The position numbers and the translations under genes are program-made. The notes under the pieces are model-generated. The model worked only from the letters and a program-made list of their open reading frames with translations, was not told the DNA's origin and made no database searches. Shown one piece after another: positions 43,346 to 54,721 of a DNA stretch of 64,000 nucleotides. Origin of the DNA: Macrolepiota albuminosa (lineage: Eukaryota; Basidiomycota; Agaricomycetes; Agaricales; Agaricaceae); assembly GCA_027475525.1 (NCBI GenBank), contig JAMWFC010000117.1, positions 3,086,183-3,150,182 on the forward strand. Direction: 5' to 3'. Position 1 is the first letter of the stretch. Every line of letters starts with the position of its first letter.

Positions 43346-45509
43346 CCCTTTGAATTTGGGCCAGACCAGGTTACCGCACAATGAGACTTAGTAAAAGCTC
43401 TACAAGACGCCAAACCCCTAGTCCCCATCGATTATACCTCTGCCGACCCTGTTATCTTGGCGGTGGATACCTCGTACATTGCCGTTGGCTACTTCCTGTG
43501 CCAGTGCCTTAGCGACAATCGGAAACAGCGACGTTACAACCGCTTTGGGTCTATCACGCTTAACGACAGAGAGTCTCGCTACAGTCAGCCTAAGCTGGAG
43601 CTTTATGGACTCTTCAAAGCCTTCCGGTCGCTAAAGATGTATTTGATTGGCGTACGGAACCTTATTGTTGAAGTCGACGCTAGGTACATCAAAGGCATGC
43701 TGCAGAATCCCGACATCCAGCCATCCGCTAGCATGAACCGGTGGGTAGTCGCCATCCTCATGTTTCACTTTGAGTTGGTACACGTCAAGAGCTCTTTTCA
43801 CAGCCCAGATGGACTCTCTAGGCGACCACGGCAGCCTGGCGACCCGGCAGTGGACCCACAGGTTGATAGCGATTTCGAGGACTGGATCGACCGACTACAT
43901 GGTTTTGTGCACCTTATACAACAGCCTATCCCCTTGTTACGACGGCAACAGCCTACCAGCATCCTGTTACATCCCATCGTCCCTTACCACCCCGAGACCT
44001 TTAGCGCACCCCTCACGTTCTACACGGCAAGCATTTTCAGTCAAAATTCGCCTCCAGTAAAAGTCGTACAAGAGCCCCATCCGCTAAGAGAAGACAGTAG
44101 AAACCTGACCTACGATGCCGTCCCCCAATCCGCCAAAGCAAAGGCAGAAGACAGTCGCTTGTTAACCATTGAACAATGGCTACAAGACCTCAAGCGACCC
44201 GCAGGCCTTACCGACGAGCAGTACGCGACCTTTATCCGATACGCTACCCGTTTTTTCTTTACCAACAACCGACTTTGGCGACAAAATTGAGACGGCGCTC
44301 ACAAGCTGATCATCAAGCCAGCAAGTCGCTTACGAGTCTTGCGCGCCATGCATGACGAACTAGGGCATAGAGGTCTGTATGCTACCCAAGCTTCTCTGCT
44401 AGAACGATTCTGGTGGCCACACGCTAGTGCCAACATCGCCTGGTACATTAGGACTTGCCACCTCTGCCAGATTCAACAAACACGCCAAGTGCTCATACCG
44501 CCAACCATTGCAACGCCAGCTCCCCTCTTCAGCAAAATCTACGTTGACACCATGCATATGCCCAAATCCGGTCACTACAAGTTCATCATTCAAGGTCGTT
44601 GCTCGCTAATCCACTGGCCTGAATTTCGAATGCTCCAAAGAGAAAACACAGAGGCGGTCGCCAAGTGGCTATTTGAGGACGTCATCTGCCGTTGGGGAGC
44701 GCTAAGAGAAATCGTCACGGATAACGGTGCGCCCATCATCAAAGCGCTAACATACCTTGCCAAGAAATACAACATTCACCACATTCGAGTATCTGGCTAC
44801 AACAAGCGCGCCAATGGCCTGGTAGAGAGACCACACTTTGACGTTCGGCAAGCGCTCTTTAAGGCAGTCGATGGCGACGAGTCTCATTGGAGTGAGGCAA
44901 CGTATTCAGTGTTCTGGTCAGAGAGGGTTATCATTCGTAAGCGCATGGGTTGCTCTCCCTATTACGCGGCTACTGGCACCCATCCTTTACTCCCTTCCAA
45001 CATCATAGAAGCGACCTACCTTCAGCCAGCACCCAACAGCATCTTAGCGAATCGCCAGACGAGCTATTGATCTCCAGCAAAGGAAAGAAGATTTAGAGCG
45101 ACTCCACGAGGTAGTCTATAGCGCACGTCGCCAAGCAGCTCTACGATTCGAAACCGAGCATAGCGCTACCATCAAAGATTACAACTTCCCGAGAGGAGCG
45201 CTAGTGCTCATGTGCAACTCCAAAATCGAAACTTCATACAATAAGAAAATGCGCCCGCGCTATCTTGGACCTTTGGTAGTTATCTCTCGTAACCGTGGAG
45301 GCGCTTACGTGCTCTGTGAATTAGATGGTTCAGTACTGCATCGACCTGTTGCCGCCTTTCACCTATTACCGTATCTCACCAGGGAACAAATCGACTTGCC
45401 GCTTGAAGCGCTAGATATCAACACCGCCAAGCTGAGAGAACTTGAAGAAACCGAATTACTGGACGATGATGACTTGCTGACTCTAGTTGAAGAAGAAGAA
45501 AATGATTAG

Positions 45510-45931
45510 AAAAGAATAGATTGATGAGCTCCCTTTTTCTATTACCTATCTTACTTATCTCTCTTGCCGATACTTACTGTACTATATCCAACAGACAATT
45601 CTTTACATAGTCAAGTCGCAGCGCTAGCGTGTCGCCAATGCTTAGCGCATTGCGCAACTCTCGCCAAGGGTTTTTCGCTATGATGATTTACTGAGCGTTT
45701 TCCTTTTCTCAAAAATTTGTCTAAGTCCCTCACCTACAACTCCTCTTGCTAAAACCTACTTTAGAATACTTGCCGCTTGCTCTCTCTTTGCTTTCTTGAC
45801 TCTGTGTTGTGGTGCTAACTTAGACTGTGGGACTTATCATTTCACTTCAAAAAAGAGGCGGAAAAATCGATATATGAGCGGTAACAAAAACGAAATATTT
45901 ACAGAAGCGGCCTATCTACGCTAAGGTCCGC
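45510..45931 (+). other. Spacer between convergent pol and antisense gene of A3
   Basis: No coding frame supported. Reverse-strand relative of 4304-4733. Confidence 0.5.
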
Positions 45932-47573
45932 TTACTCGCTATCGTCATCTAGCGGCAGGGAATCGTCCGATACCGGCAAGGAGGAGTCGCGAAGGGGGAG
46001 AAGGTCGCCAGGAAGAATGTTGTTGGCCGCTTGCCAATCCATGGCTGCTTGGCAATCCGCCTGGTAATCGCAAAGCACGTGAAGGCTACGACCCAGGTTG
46101 GAATAGCGCAATTGCAACGCCATTAGCTGACCTCGAACGTGTTCTCATTCCCGCTCCATTGAAGCCTCCATCATTGCTGCCCTCCTGGAATACTGTTCCA
46201 GCATCTCACGAGGGTTGAGCGCCACGACCGGGTAGACAAGATCTTGTCCCAGCCACTGGAAGGCGTCGCCAGTAACTGTCGGTTCAGGTTGAGGGGTCCA
46301 GGCGGGGTTGACCCTGGCGATTACAGGGCGTCTTGGCTCCAATCCGGCAACGTACTCAGGGTCTGATACCTCCCAGGGGGCCATGTTGCCGTAGGGAGGC
46401 AGCCAGTGCCACTCTGGCTCCTCCCTGGCGACTCCTGCCGCTCCCTCACCTTCTCCCGCTCCCACTTCCTTTGCCAAGGTCTCCTCCCCGCCACCTTCGC
46501 GCTGCGTCGCCAAGGTTTCTTCGTCCTCCCCCTCGGCGTCTTCATCCCCTCCCGTTGCCGCCCCCTCTACCTTCTCCTCATCCCCCATCTCGACGTTGGC
46601 AGGGGCTTCTTCCCGCTCCTCTTGAGGCGCCGCGTCGCCAACCGCTTCCCGCTCTCCTGCCTCCTGCTCCTCGCCAAGGGACCTGGCCGCCAACTGGATA
46701 GGCGACAAGAGGCCACTTGGACCAGCCTCTGTGTCACAAGGCGGGAGGCGACTAGCCGCCAACGCCTTCTCTAGGTCCTCCATTTCGGTGTCCTTTAGCA
46801 CTGGCGAGGGGGAAGGCGACGACGAGACCACGCGAGGACGTTTTGCTTTGCCCTTCCCCTTGCTTGGGGAAGGGGCTTGTCATTTTTCTGGGACTGAAGT
46901 CCCTTGGCGCTTGCCGGCGCCTCGATTGCCGACAAATTCTGACCCATCCCCTTGGCGTGTCGGCAACGCCAAGGAGGCCCGTCCAATTACTGCCATGCCA
47001 CCGGCAGCAACCTTCTTCCTCTGCCCCTCCACAAACTCCCTAGCCCTCCTTACCAACACCGCGTGGGAAAACGTCTTCTCAACAAGAGCGTCAGGCGCGC
47101 CACCACGCTCGCGACTCTTGGCTCCGTCAAAGGTGCAAGCGCGCTTGAGGGCCCCACAGCGATAGCAGGGCTGGGCCCCAGTCGGGAACCAGCAGCCTTC
47201 TGGGTCGTTGTCTGCCCAGCACTTGTCACACTAGCGCTACAAGTCAGCAATAGAATAAATGAGACAGAAAAGCCACTTACCGCTCCCCGCGCCTCCTTAA
47301 ATGCTTGCCGGGTCGCCAGGGAAACGGTCTTCTTTCCCTTCATCTCCTCCATTACGACCCCGGCCTCCTGTCCCTTGTCAAGGACAGCCTCCTCCCGACG
47401 CAGCAAAAGCAAACCTTTCAGCTCCTTGTCGTCAAAGGAGCTTTGGGTTGGCGCCTACAGAAACTTAGTAATTCAAGTTCAAAAAGCAAGTACCACTCAC
47501 CGCGTATTGAGGAGCCGCCTTGCGACTCTGCAGATGTCGTTAGCGACCGTCGGCAACGGCAAGCGAAATTCAT

Positions 47574-47727
47574 CACTTACCTTGCGTTTGGAAGCGCCTA
47601 CCGGCTTCCTCGGTGAGCCCGACTTGCTAGCCGGCAGCACTGGGCTCAAACACTTACCTTGCGTTTGGAAGCGCCTACCGGCTTCCTCGGCGAGCCCGAC
47701 TTGCTAGCCGGCAGCACTGGGCTCAAA
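47574..47727. repeat. 77-base tandem duplication 19
   Basis: In an early exon of the A3 antisense gene. The copies differ at one T/C. Confidence 0.88.
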
Positions 47728-48125
47728 GTGCTGCCGGCACGACCTACCTTGCCGGATCCCTCTGCTACCGCCTGCCTCTCAACGGCAGGCGCCTTCCCTG
47801 CAGCAACTCCCTCCATTTCCTCCGCCAACTCCCTGACCCGCTCCCGCTCCTCCAGAGCCCTGGTGATCTCCCGAGCATCCTGGGAGACTTCTTCTTGCCG
47901 CGCCGCCAGCTCCTCGGCTACTTGCATCCGTGCCAAGGGCACCAGCACCTCCTGTTTGCTGTGAGGAGACAAATCAGACCAAAGCTAAGTTAAAGGAATG
48001 GGTTAGGAATACTCACTCTGCCGCTGGCGCGCTTACCGTCATCGGCAAGGCACCGGACAGAATATCCTCCAGCTCGTCCTCAATTGTTTGGACGGGAGGA
48101 GGCGCCTGGCAACTCGATCAGCTAG

Positions 48126-48279
48126 CGACACGGCAGGCAGCAAAAGCAACTTACGAAACGGGAGAAAGGCGCTAACCACTCGGCGCCAAGATTGTCAACA
48201 TACGACACGGCAGGCAGCAAAAGCAACTTACGAAACGGGAGAAAGGCGCTAACCACTCGGCGCCAAGATTGTCAACATA
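48126..48279. repeat. 77-base tandem duplication 20
   Basis: Around intron 1 of the A3 antisense gene. Confidence 0.9.
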
Positions 48280-48678
48280 CCAAGCACGACACCATTCCCG
48301 CACTTCGATCTCACGCTCCCACCCAACGCCAAGGACGCGTACCTCGTACCAACGCTCCAAAAGCTTCATTACGCCAACCACTAGTTTTTGGGGCGCCTTG
48401 GCGCCAACGCCCTCGATATGGCGAATGAAATTGTTAGCCTTGGCAATATAAGCGTAGGCAGCTTCCTGGGCAGCCTGGGAGGGAACAGGGGGCGGAGTTG
48501 GAATGCGGAAAGACATTTTATTTAAAAATGAGCGCCAGGTAAATCGGGGGGGGAGAAGGTGAAGTCCAAACTTATGCGCCAGGACTATAAACAAAATCTC
48601 AAGAACGCACGGACCACCAGTCACAAAAGCGGTAACGGTAACCATATTTGGTGACTGAGAACAGTCAATTTTTCAGTT

Positions 48679-48687
48679 GGGGGGAGA
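48679..48687 (+). other. Polypurine tract of A3
   Basis: GGGGGGAGA abutting the 3' LTR. Confidence 0.85.
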
Positions 48688-49707
48688 TGATAGGACCCCA
48701 TACAGGATCAGCGCATCAACGGCAGGCTACGGCAACACGGCACAAGCTCAAAATACCTTAGCGCGTGCTAATTAACCAGTTTTGGCGATATTTGACGGCC
48801 GCGCATGGCAAGAAGCAGATCCGATCAGTGATAGCGCCGACGGCAGCAAGAATGACAACTGACAGATGGCATCAGTCACTGACGACAGCGCTTAGCCAGA
48901 AGCTTGATGATCTATCAAAAACTGACGGACAGCTTGGCGTTTGACCTTGGCGTCTGACACCGCTTACCGTCTCGATTTGGCGCCCAACGTCGCTTAGGTG
49001 TCCTGACAGGCAGGAGGGTGATGGATTGATGGTTTAGCACCGCGATCTGCTGCCGGGTGGCACCAAGGGTCCTCAAAGGACGGTAGGGATCTGAAACCGT
49101 TGGAGCTACCCTATGAAATTTTCCAGTTTACCGCACTTTGGCGATGGTTGGTCACTGGCGACGGTGAACTCCTTGTAGTATATATATTACTTACCGACTT
49201 GTACATACAACAAGAGAACAATAGACCAGAGTTTACTACTCCCCTTTCCTCAGTCTCCCTTACGCTCAAGAGCTCATTTATGCTACGGTCGGCAACGTCA
49301 AACTCATCGGCAGTTGCAGACGTTCGCCAATACTCCTTACGCTCAAGAGCTCATTTATGCTACGGTCGGCAACGTCAAACTCATCGGCAGTTGCAGACGT
49401 TCGCCAATACTCGACATACTCGTGCCTTGCAACTACGGCAGGCATTATCGACGCTTAGACCTCGCTAAGCTTATCGTGCTCTTGCCGCTTACCTTTACCG
49501 TGTTCGCTTACCGCTCTTTCCTAGGCGCTTTACCTTAGCGCTTAACACTTGCCGACCCCGTTACCGACTTTTACCCTTTTTTCACAGACGCGTTCTCTGG
49601 GACCTGCCCGGGACTCCTCACCACACTTTTAGCGCGCCCAACGCACACTCTTGGTATGGTAACACAATTGCTACATTTGTTGCTGACCAAAACTTTGGGC
49701 GTCATCA
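48688..49707 (+). repeat. 3' LTR of element A3
   Basis: 1020 bases, of which 77 are the duplication at 49258. TGATAGGACC..GGCGTCATCA. Confidence 0.92.
49258..49411. repeat. 77-base tandem duplication 21
   Basis: In the right LTR of A3 only. Confidence 0.9.
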
Positions 49708-49711
49708 ACGT
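49708..49711. other. Target-site duplication of A3, right copy
   Basis: ACGT, see 37723-37726. Confidence 0.85.
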
Positions 49712-52496
49712 AGTTAGACGTGCTTGGCTCAGCCTCAAGGACCCTATATGGTCCAATCCACTTTGGACACAGCTTACTCACCCTGCCTTTCGGCAGGTTC
49801 AAGTTCTTTGTCAAGAGGTACACTAGGTTCTCTTTCTCGATGTCCGGCTCATCACGTCTGCGATTATTTGCATGTTTGGTCTGCCATACGTGCGATTCTA
49901 TAATCGCATCATGGGCATCTGCCAAGTTCCCTAGTGCATTGCACACAAACTGCTTTACTCTCACATGAATAGCTTTGTCAGTATGAAAAGTTCACGAATC
50001 ATGGATGGCATGTAGCCATTGTTGAGTTCAAAGGGTGAATAGCCCGTGGTTTCTGATATGCTCATGTTTATCGCGAATTCCATAAGTGGACATCTATCCA
50101 CCCAGTCCTTCTAATCAGGACGTACAAATGCTTGCAGTATTTGCGCAATATTTCTATTTGCGCATTCTGTTTGACCATCCATTTGCGGATGAAACAACGT
50201 CAACATGAGCAACTTTGCTCTGAGCAGTTTGTGCAGCTCCTTCCACCAGTTGGAAGTGAACTTAGCATCTCGATCGCTTATGATCGAGCTTGGCAATCCA
50301 TGGAGGTGCACTATCTCCTTGAGATAGATCCACAACAAGTCTGACGCTGTCATAGTGGTTCTCACCGAAATGAGATAGACCATACTGGTCATTCTGCAGA
50401 TCACTACCCAGAAGTAGTTAAAACTTTTTGACTCGGGAAACAGACCTATAAAGTCCATCCTGATCGAATCCCAGGGTTTGACCAGTATAGGCAGCAAATG
50501 AAGCTTTCCCGGTGGCTTTAATGTCAATACTTTTGACTGTTGACATAGCTCGCATGTTGAGCAGAATTGGCTTGTTTCTTTGGCCATTTGCGGCCACCAG
50601 TACCAGCGTCACACATAGTCCAGCGTTTTCTGAGTTCTGAAGTGGCCCACTACTCTATGGGCCTGGTCCAGGATAGTCATGATTAACGACCTCTTCCAGG
50701 GAATGCAGATGACTTTGGACCCCGTGGGTCTGGTAAGGTAGACAAGCTGCTGCTCCACCTTGAAGCGCAGATGCGCTTGTATATTGTTCAAAATCTCTAA
50801 GAAGAGATTATCATCCTTGTATCCATGCTAGATACGTGTGCGGAATTGCGCATTGCCTAAGTCGGCTGGTGCAGGGTTATGGTCCTGTGACTCTAGCACC
50901 TGCTGGAGCATCATATCAGTACCTCTTGGAGGCACCCCTTGCCTCATCTCTTCACTTGGCTGAGGGACCTCATGGTCCACCAGCACCTGGGCCTTGATAT
51001 TGTGAGCTTCTCGCTGTTCGTGCAGTCACTTACTGCGACATGTTTCCTGCACTTGCATGGCATGTAGCTTGACCATATGTTCCTTGATTTCATGAAACCA
51101 ATGCAGGGGCAAGTCTTTGCCCTCTGGGTCAATATGTTTGTCTGCCTAGACATAGTCATGTACGTCATGGACATCATCTCGAGTATCACTCTCGAAATAT
51201 TGAGATAGGCAATCCGTGACTTTGTTCAATTCACCTTTTACATAGGTGATGTCAAACTGGTACCGCAACATGTAGTCAATCCAGCGACGTTGTCGCAGAG
51301 ATAAGTGCACCTGAGTCTTGAAAAACTCTAGTGCTTTGTGATCCGTAATGATGTGGATCTTGTATCCCATCAGTTTATCCTCCCATTTTAGGAGAGCTTC
51401 CAGGATAGCGAGTGTTTCTAACTCGTGTACAGCATAATTCTGCTGGGCAGCAGTGAATTTATGGGACATAAATCCTGCTGGTCGGCAAGTCTGCCACGTT
51501 TTACCTTGGCCAAACATGGCCCCAACCCCAGTCTTTGATGTGTCGCATATGAGCCATATGGGCTTGTTGATGTGTGGATCAATTGGCCGAATGACTGGCG
51601 TCTTTGTGCAAATGCGCTTAATCATCTCAAAGCACCGCTGATGCAGCAGTCTCCAGTGAAAAGGGGACCCATTCTGGGTCATGGCTATAAGTGGCCCTGT
51701 GTATGCAGTGATGTCTGGCAAAAAGTTGCCAATATAGTTTACAAGTCCAACAAATTGTTGAATATCATTATATGTGCGTGGAGTACGCCACTCTTGAATT
51801 TGGTTGAGCTTATCCATGTCTGGGTGAATACCCTTCTTGTCAATGACATAACCGAGACAATCTATACTAGTTGCATACAACTCGCACTTCTTCCATTTGA
51901 GATAGAGGCTAGCCTTATGTAGTTGTTCAAATACGACTCATAGGTGCTGCTCATGCTTCTCAATGGAGTCAGAAAAGATGAATATATTGTCTAAATAGAC
52001 ATGCATAAACTTCCCAATTACATCTCAGAAGATTGAGGTCATTAACCTCTGAAATGTTGCTGGTGCATTACAATCACCAATCTGCATGATGTTACTTACA
52101 AACGTCCCCATCAGGGACGAGAACAGCGTTTTTGGTATATCCTCTTTGTGTATGCGAACCTGTTCGTACGTATCTGTTAGGTCAATTTTCGACCTATACT
52201 TCGCTGTTGCGACATCTTCGTGTATGACTTCCTGATCTGGAAGAGGTGTTACATCCTTGACTGTGTTATCATTGCGCTGTTGCGCATCCAACGCAGTCCT
52301 CAATGTTCCATCCTTCTTGGGAATACAAAGTAAGGGTGCAGCTTGCACCGCTGGTCGTGGTTCCCACCACCTTGCATTTATGTATCTATTCATCTTTTCA
52401 CGAAGTTGATCCTGTAGTGCTGGCAGGCAGCGAGGCAAATGATATTTGTACTGCTTGTTATTTTCAATGAGGTTAATCTCATGATTAACCTCCCAC
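49708..52496 (-). pseudogene. pol: Unit D pol: reverse transcriptase, RNase H, integrase
   Basis: A chromovirus lineage distinct from A/B. Reverse transcriptase Ile-Asp-Leu-Thr-Asp-Thr-Tyr, then Tyr-Leu-Asp-Asn in place of Tyr-Leu-Asp-Asp (about 51995), so a catalytic Asp is lost. RNase H: Cys-Asp-Thr-Ser, His-Glu-Leu-Glu-Thr, Thr-Asp-His-Lys-Ala. Integrase: His/Cys finger (Cys-Glu-Leu-Cys), Met-Asp-Phe-Ile, Ser-Asp-Arg-Asp-Ala and Gln-Thr-Glu. Nonsense codons near 52025, 51938, 50609 and 50111, several from CGA. It ends in the frame that resumes at 37726 beyond A3. No 77-base duplications in this stretch. Confidence 0.85.
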
Positions 52497-53362
52497 TGAT
52501 ATGACGCTGTACCAGCAGTCAGGGACACAACATGCACCAGAAGTCAACATAAACATTTAATCATAAGGCTGAAAACTGTAAGCCTTCTGGTAGCAGTCTC
52601 AACAAATTATATCTCCAAAAACACCCCAATAAATACACAGACAGTACAGAACAAAGGGCAGGGACCAGCTCAAGCTATCCACTCAACAATAGTCCAACCA
52701 CTGTAATGGGGAGGGGAAGCATGGGAGCTGGCAGAAGTGACGAAATGGGATCAATTTGTGATGATCTAGATCAAGATCAGATCTGACAATGCCCGATTTG
52801 ACATGACTGAAAGGGGAAAGGAAAAGAAGCATGGAGGGATGTCAAAAGAAGCATGGAATGCAGGGAAGCGCTAAAAGGGGAAAGAAGGATCTATGAATGG
52901 GATCGTGCTAAATAGAGCTGAAGCAAATGGGGAAGTGGCAATCAGAGACATCCGGAGGAATGGTGGAACAAGAAGTTGAATGGTGGAACTGGTGGCACCG
53001 AAACATGCCTCCCAAAAGGGAAATTGGACTATCAAATATGTTCTGGAGGCTGGGGAGTTGACAACAAAAGAGTCATGTGTAGATAGTGGTCTGTGCACCA
53101 GAAAAACAGTATAAATAGCCCAAGTTTAGTAGAGAATAGACAGGCAATTGATAGGCAAAGGCTTGGTGGTTCCTAGAGAGTGAATCACTTAGGCTGGAGT
53201 TTATTGAGAACCTTCTTCTGCCCATCAGAATATTTGATATTCTGTGAAGCACCCAATACATCAACCTTATCATCAAGCACCAGTGTGGATTAGAGGTCAC
53301 TTTCTAAGATTTCAAGAAAGCCCCAGAACTATCAGTACTACTTGCAACCAAGTACTACACCA
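52497..53362 (+). repeat. Solo LTR inside the pol of D
   Basis: 866 bases, TGATATGACGC..CTACACCA, flanked by CCAC at 52493-52496 and 53363-53366. It sits between the Leu-Pro-Pro-Trp motif and the Glu-Val-Asn-His motif that are adjacent in related pol proteins. No internal gag or pol. TATAAATA at 53110-53117 fixes a plus orientation. Its first bases resemble the A and B LTR ends, the rest does not. Confidence 0.75.
53110..53117 (+). promoter_or_regulatory. TATA box of the solo LTR
   Basis: TATAAATA about 250 bases before the LTR end. Confidence 0.5.
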
Positions 53363-53908
53363 CCACGGAGGAAGCTCTTCCTTTATTCCATTGACAATAT
53401 CAGCAAACTCCTGTTGCCATTGCTGGCGCAATCGAGGAATATCCTCCTCTGTAAGGCTCACAGCCTTACCTTTCCCTTTTACTATGCGTGCTATATGTGG
53501 CTGACCCTTTGGTTCAAATTGCTCCCGTAAGGCACGTACGTGCTCCTCTGTGAGATCTTCCAGATTCAATCTTACGACTGGTTGTTTCTCCAACACTCTT
53601 GTCATACTCGACGATGACTGCATGCTTCTTGCTTTCAGCGAGAGTCCATCAAATACAATATCTGATGTTTCAGAAATCTCGTCCTCTTGTGTGTGACGGT
53701 ACACTTCTCCTGTCTGGGTCGCCTGCACCCTTCCCATAGTCTGCATCACTATTGACGCCACCAACTCATTCCACTCCCATGGCATTCGTGTGTCATACGC
53801 CCATTGCACTACTGGCCAAGGCACTGGTAGATCCCTTAGCGACCTTGTGCTTCCCACAGTTCCCATTGTACTGTATACCTCATCCTTGACGAGATCCTCA
53901 ACCTTCAC
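53363..53908 (-). pseudogene. pol: Unit D pol, region between protease and reverse transcriptase
   Basis: Open on the minus strand from 53908. It contains Leu-Thr-Glu-Glu-His-Val-Arg-Ala-Leu, a Lys-Gly-Lys-Gly-Lys stretch and Ile-Lys-Glu-Glu-Leu-Pro-Pro-Trp, the linker known just before reverse transcriptase in this group. A TGA lies just upstream and element C cuts it at 53953, so protease and Gag of D would lie beyond C, outside the window. Confidence 0.7.
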
Positions 53909-54286
53909 TCAAGAGCTAGTCGGCTGACATTCCAGTGACTCCACCACGCATTTGTCACGACCCCTCCCCTCCGGGCCCACCCCGGGACACCCCCGGAACA
54001 CCCTCCGGGACCCTCCCTCCGACCCCACAGGACACGCCCCGCCATCACGACCGCCGACACCGCCATCACGCGCATCAAGGACCGCCATCAGCCATCACCA
54101 GCCCCGATCAACGATCAGATCACGCGACTCGTGCCGGCCATCACGCATCACGCATCACGGCTCCATCCGCGCCCATTGATCGCGCGCCCCACACGCGCGA
54201 TCCCGGTATACAGCCCCTGCCGCTACTCAATAGCCCCCGGAACCCATCCCAGACATCCCGGAACCCCGAGACCCGGCCCCGTAGTA

Positions 54287-54293
54287 CTTATAG
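54287..54293 (+). promoter_or_regulatory. TATA-like element in the LTR of C
   Basis: CTTATAG, 24 to 30 bases before the self-complementary segment at 54317, so that transcription would begin close to that segment. Confidence 0.45.
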
Positions 54294-54316
54294 TGTAGCT
54301 CCCTGTTGTATTCGGT

Positions 54317-54328
54317 AGTCTTGATATT
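54317..54328 (+). other. Putative RNA 5' self-primer of element C
   Basis: AGTCTTGATATT is the exact reverse complement of 54693-54704 next to the LTR end. In Tf1-type elements the 5' end of the RNA folds back on the primer binding site and is cut to serve as primer. The match and the upstream TATA-like sequence fit that. Confidence 0.6.
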
Positions 54329-54692
54329 GCATAACTGTTACTTGGATATCGCGTGCCCTCTGTTTGACTGGTACGCCTCGTTTGGTACGCTTCGACTGGC
54401 ACGCCTTAGTATTCGCGTGCTCTAAGCTTTGGTACGCACTTCGCGACTCTTAACTTACTAACTTGGTCTCGTCTTAGAACCTCCGGTTCACGACTCGACC
54501 CCCTCCAATTCCCAGCCACTCTCATCCAAAACCCCCGGAATCTAGTCCCCTCTCCCGGGATTACCCCTGTCCTCGCCTTGAACCCCGGAGTCCTAGCCCC
54601 GGAGTTCCAGGCACCCGAGTATCCGTAGATCAAGTCCGCATCGTAAGGGCGTCGCTTTCCCGGAAAGCCCCCGATTCAGCGGAACCTGACAT

Positions 54693-54704
54693 AATATCAA
54701 GACT
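54693..54704 (+). other. Primer binding site of element C (self-complementary)
   Basis: AATATCAAGACT starts one base after the LTR. It lacks a TGG start for a tRNA end but pairs over 12 bases with 54317-54328. Confidence 0.6.
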
Positions 54705-54721
54705 CTTTCCTTACACCATTC

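Larger units (their letters stand above)
41618..45509 (+). pseudogene. pol: A3 pol: reverse transcriptase, RNase H, integrase
   Basis: Starts in the -1 frame at the TGTTTT run 41618-41623 and ends with TAG at 45507-45509. Reverse transcriptase with Phe-Ile-Asp-Asp, RNase H with Asp-Thr-Ser-Tyr and Val-Asp-Ala-Arg, integrase zinc finger with Cys-His-Leu-Cys, and D,D,E motifs as in A1. Breaks: 77-base duplications at 41687 and 43192; TGA at 42612-42614 and at 44288-44290, both CGA in relatives; TGA at 43382-43384 (Arg codon in A1); an 11-base deletion near 45050 that shifts the integrase C-terminus. The copy is otherwise well kept. Confidence 0.85.
45932..48516 (-). pseudogene. Antisense accessory gene of A3 with six-cysteine cluster, broken
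   Basis: Same plan as the intact A1 gene, minus strand: ATG at 48516, exon 1 ending near 48230, then short exons, and the last exon 47230-45932. The last exon begins Cys-Asp-Lys-Cys and has the spacing x2, x8, x8, x2, x6, a basic and Ser/Pro-rich part, a Glu-rich part, the Trp-Thr-Pro-Gln-Pro block and the helical C-terminus. Breaks: TGA at 46880-46882 and 46145-46147, both best explained as CGA changes, and 77-base duplications at 47574 and 48126. The GT..AG sites match A1. Role unknown. Confidence 0.8.
53953..54691 (+). repeat. 5' LTR of element C
   Basis: 739 bases, starting TGTCACGACCC and ending GGAACCTGACA, an inverted terminal TGTCA/TGACA. GC-rich. The 3' partner should lie beyond the window end. 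The start interrupts the minus-strand pol of D. Confidence 0.75.

Noticed and set aside
48517..48645. N-terminal extension of the A3 antisense protein upstream of 48516
   Set aside because: The frame is open in A3 but shifted in A1, so the ATG at 2063/48516 is preferred.
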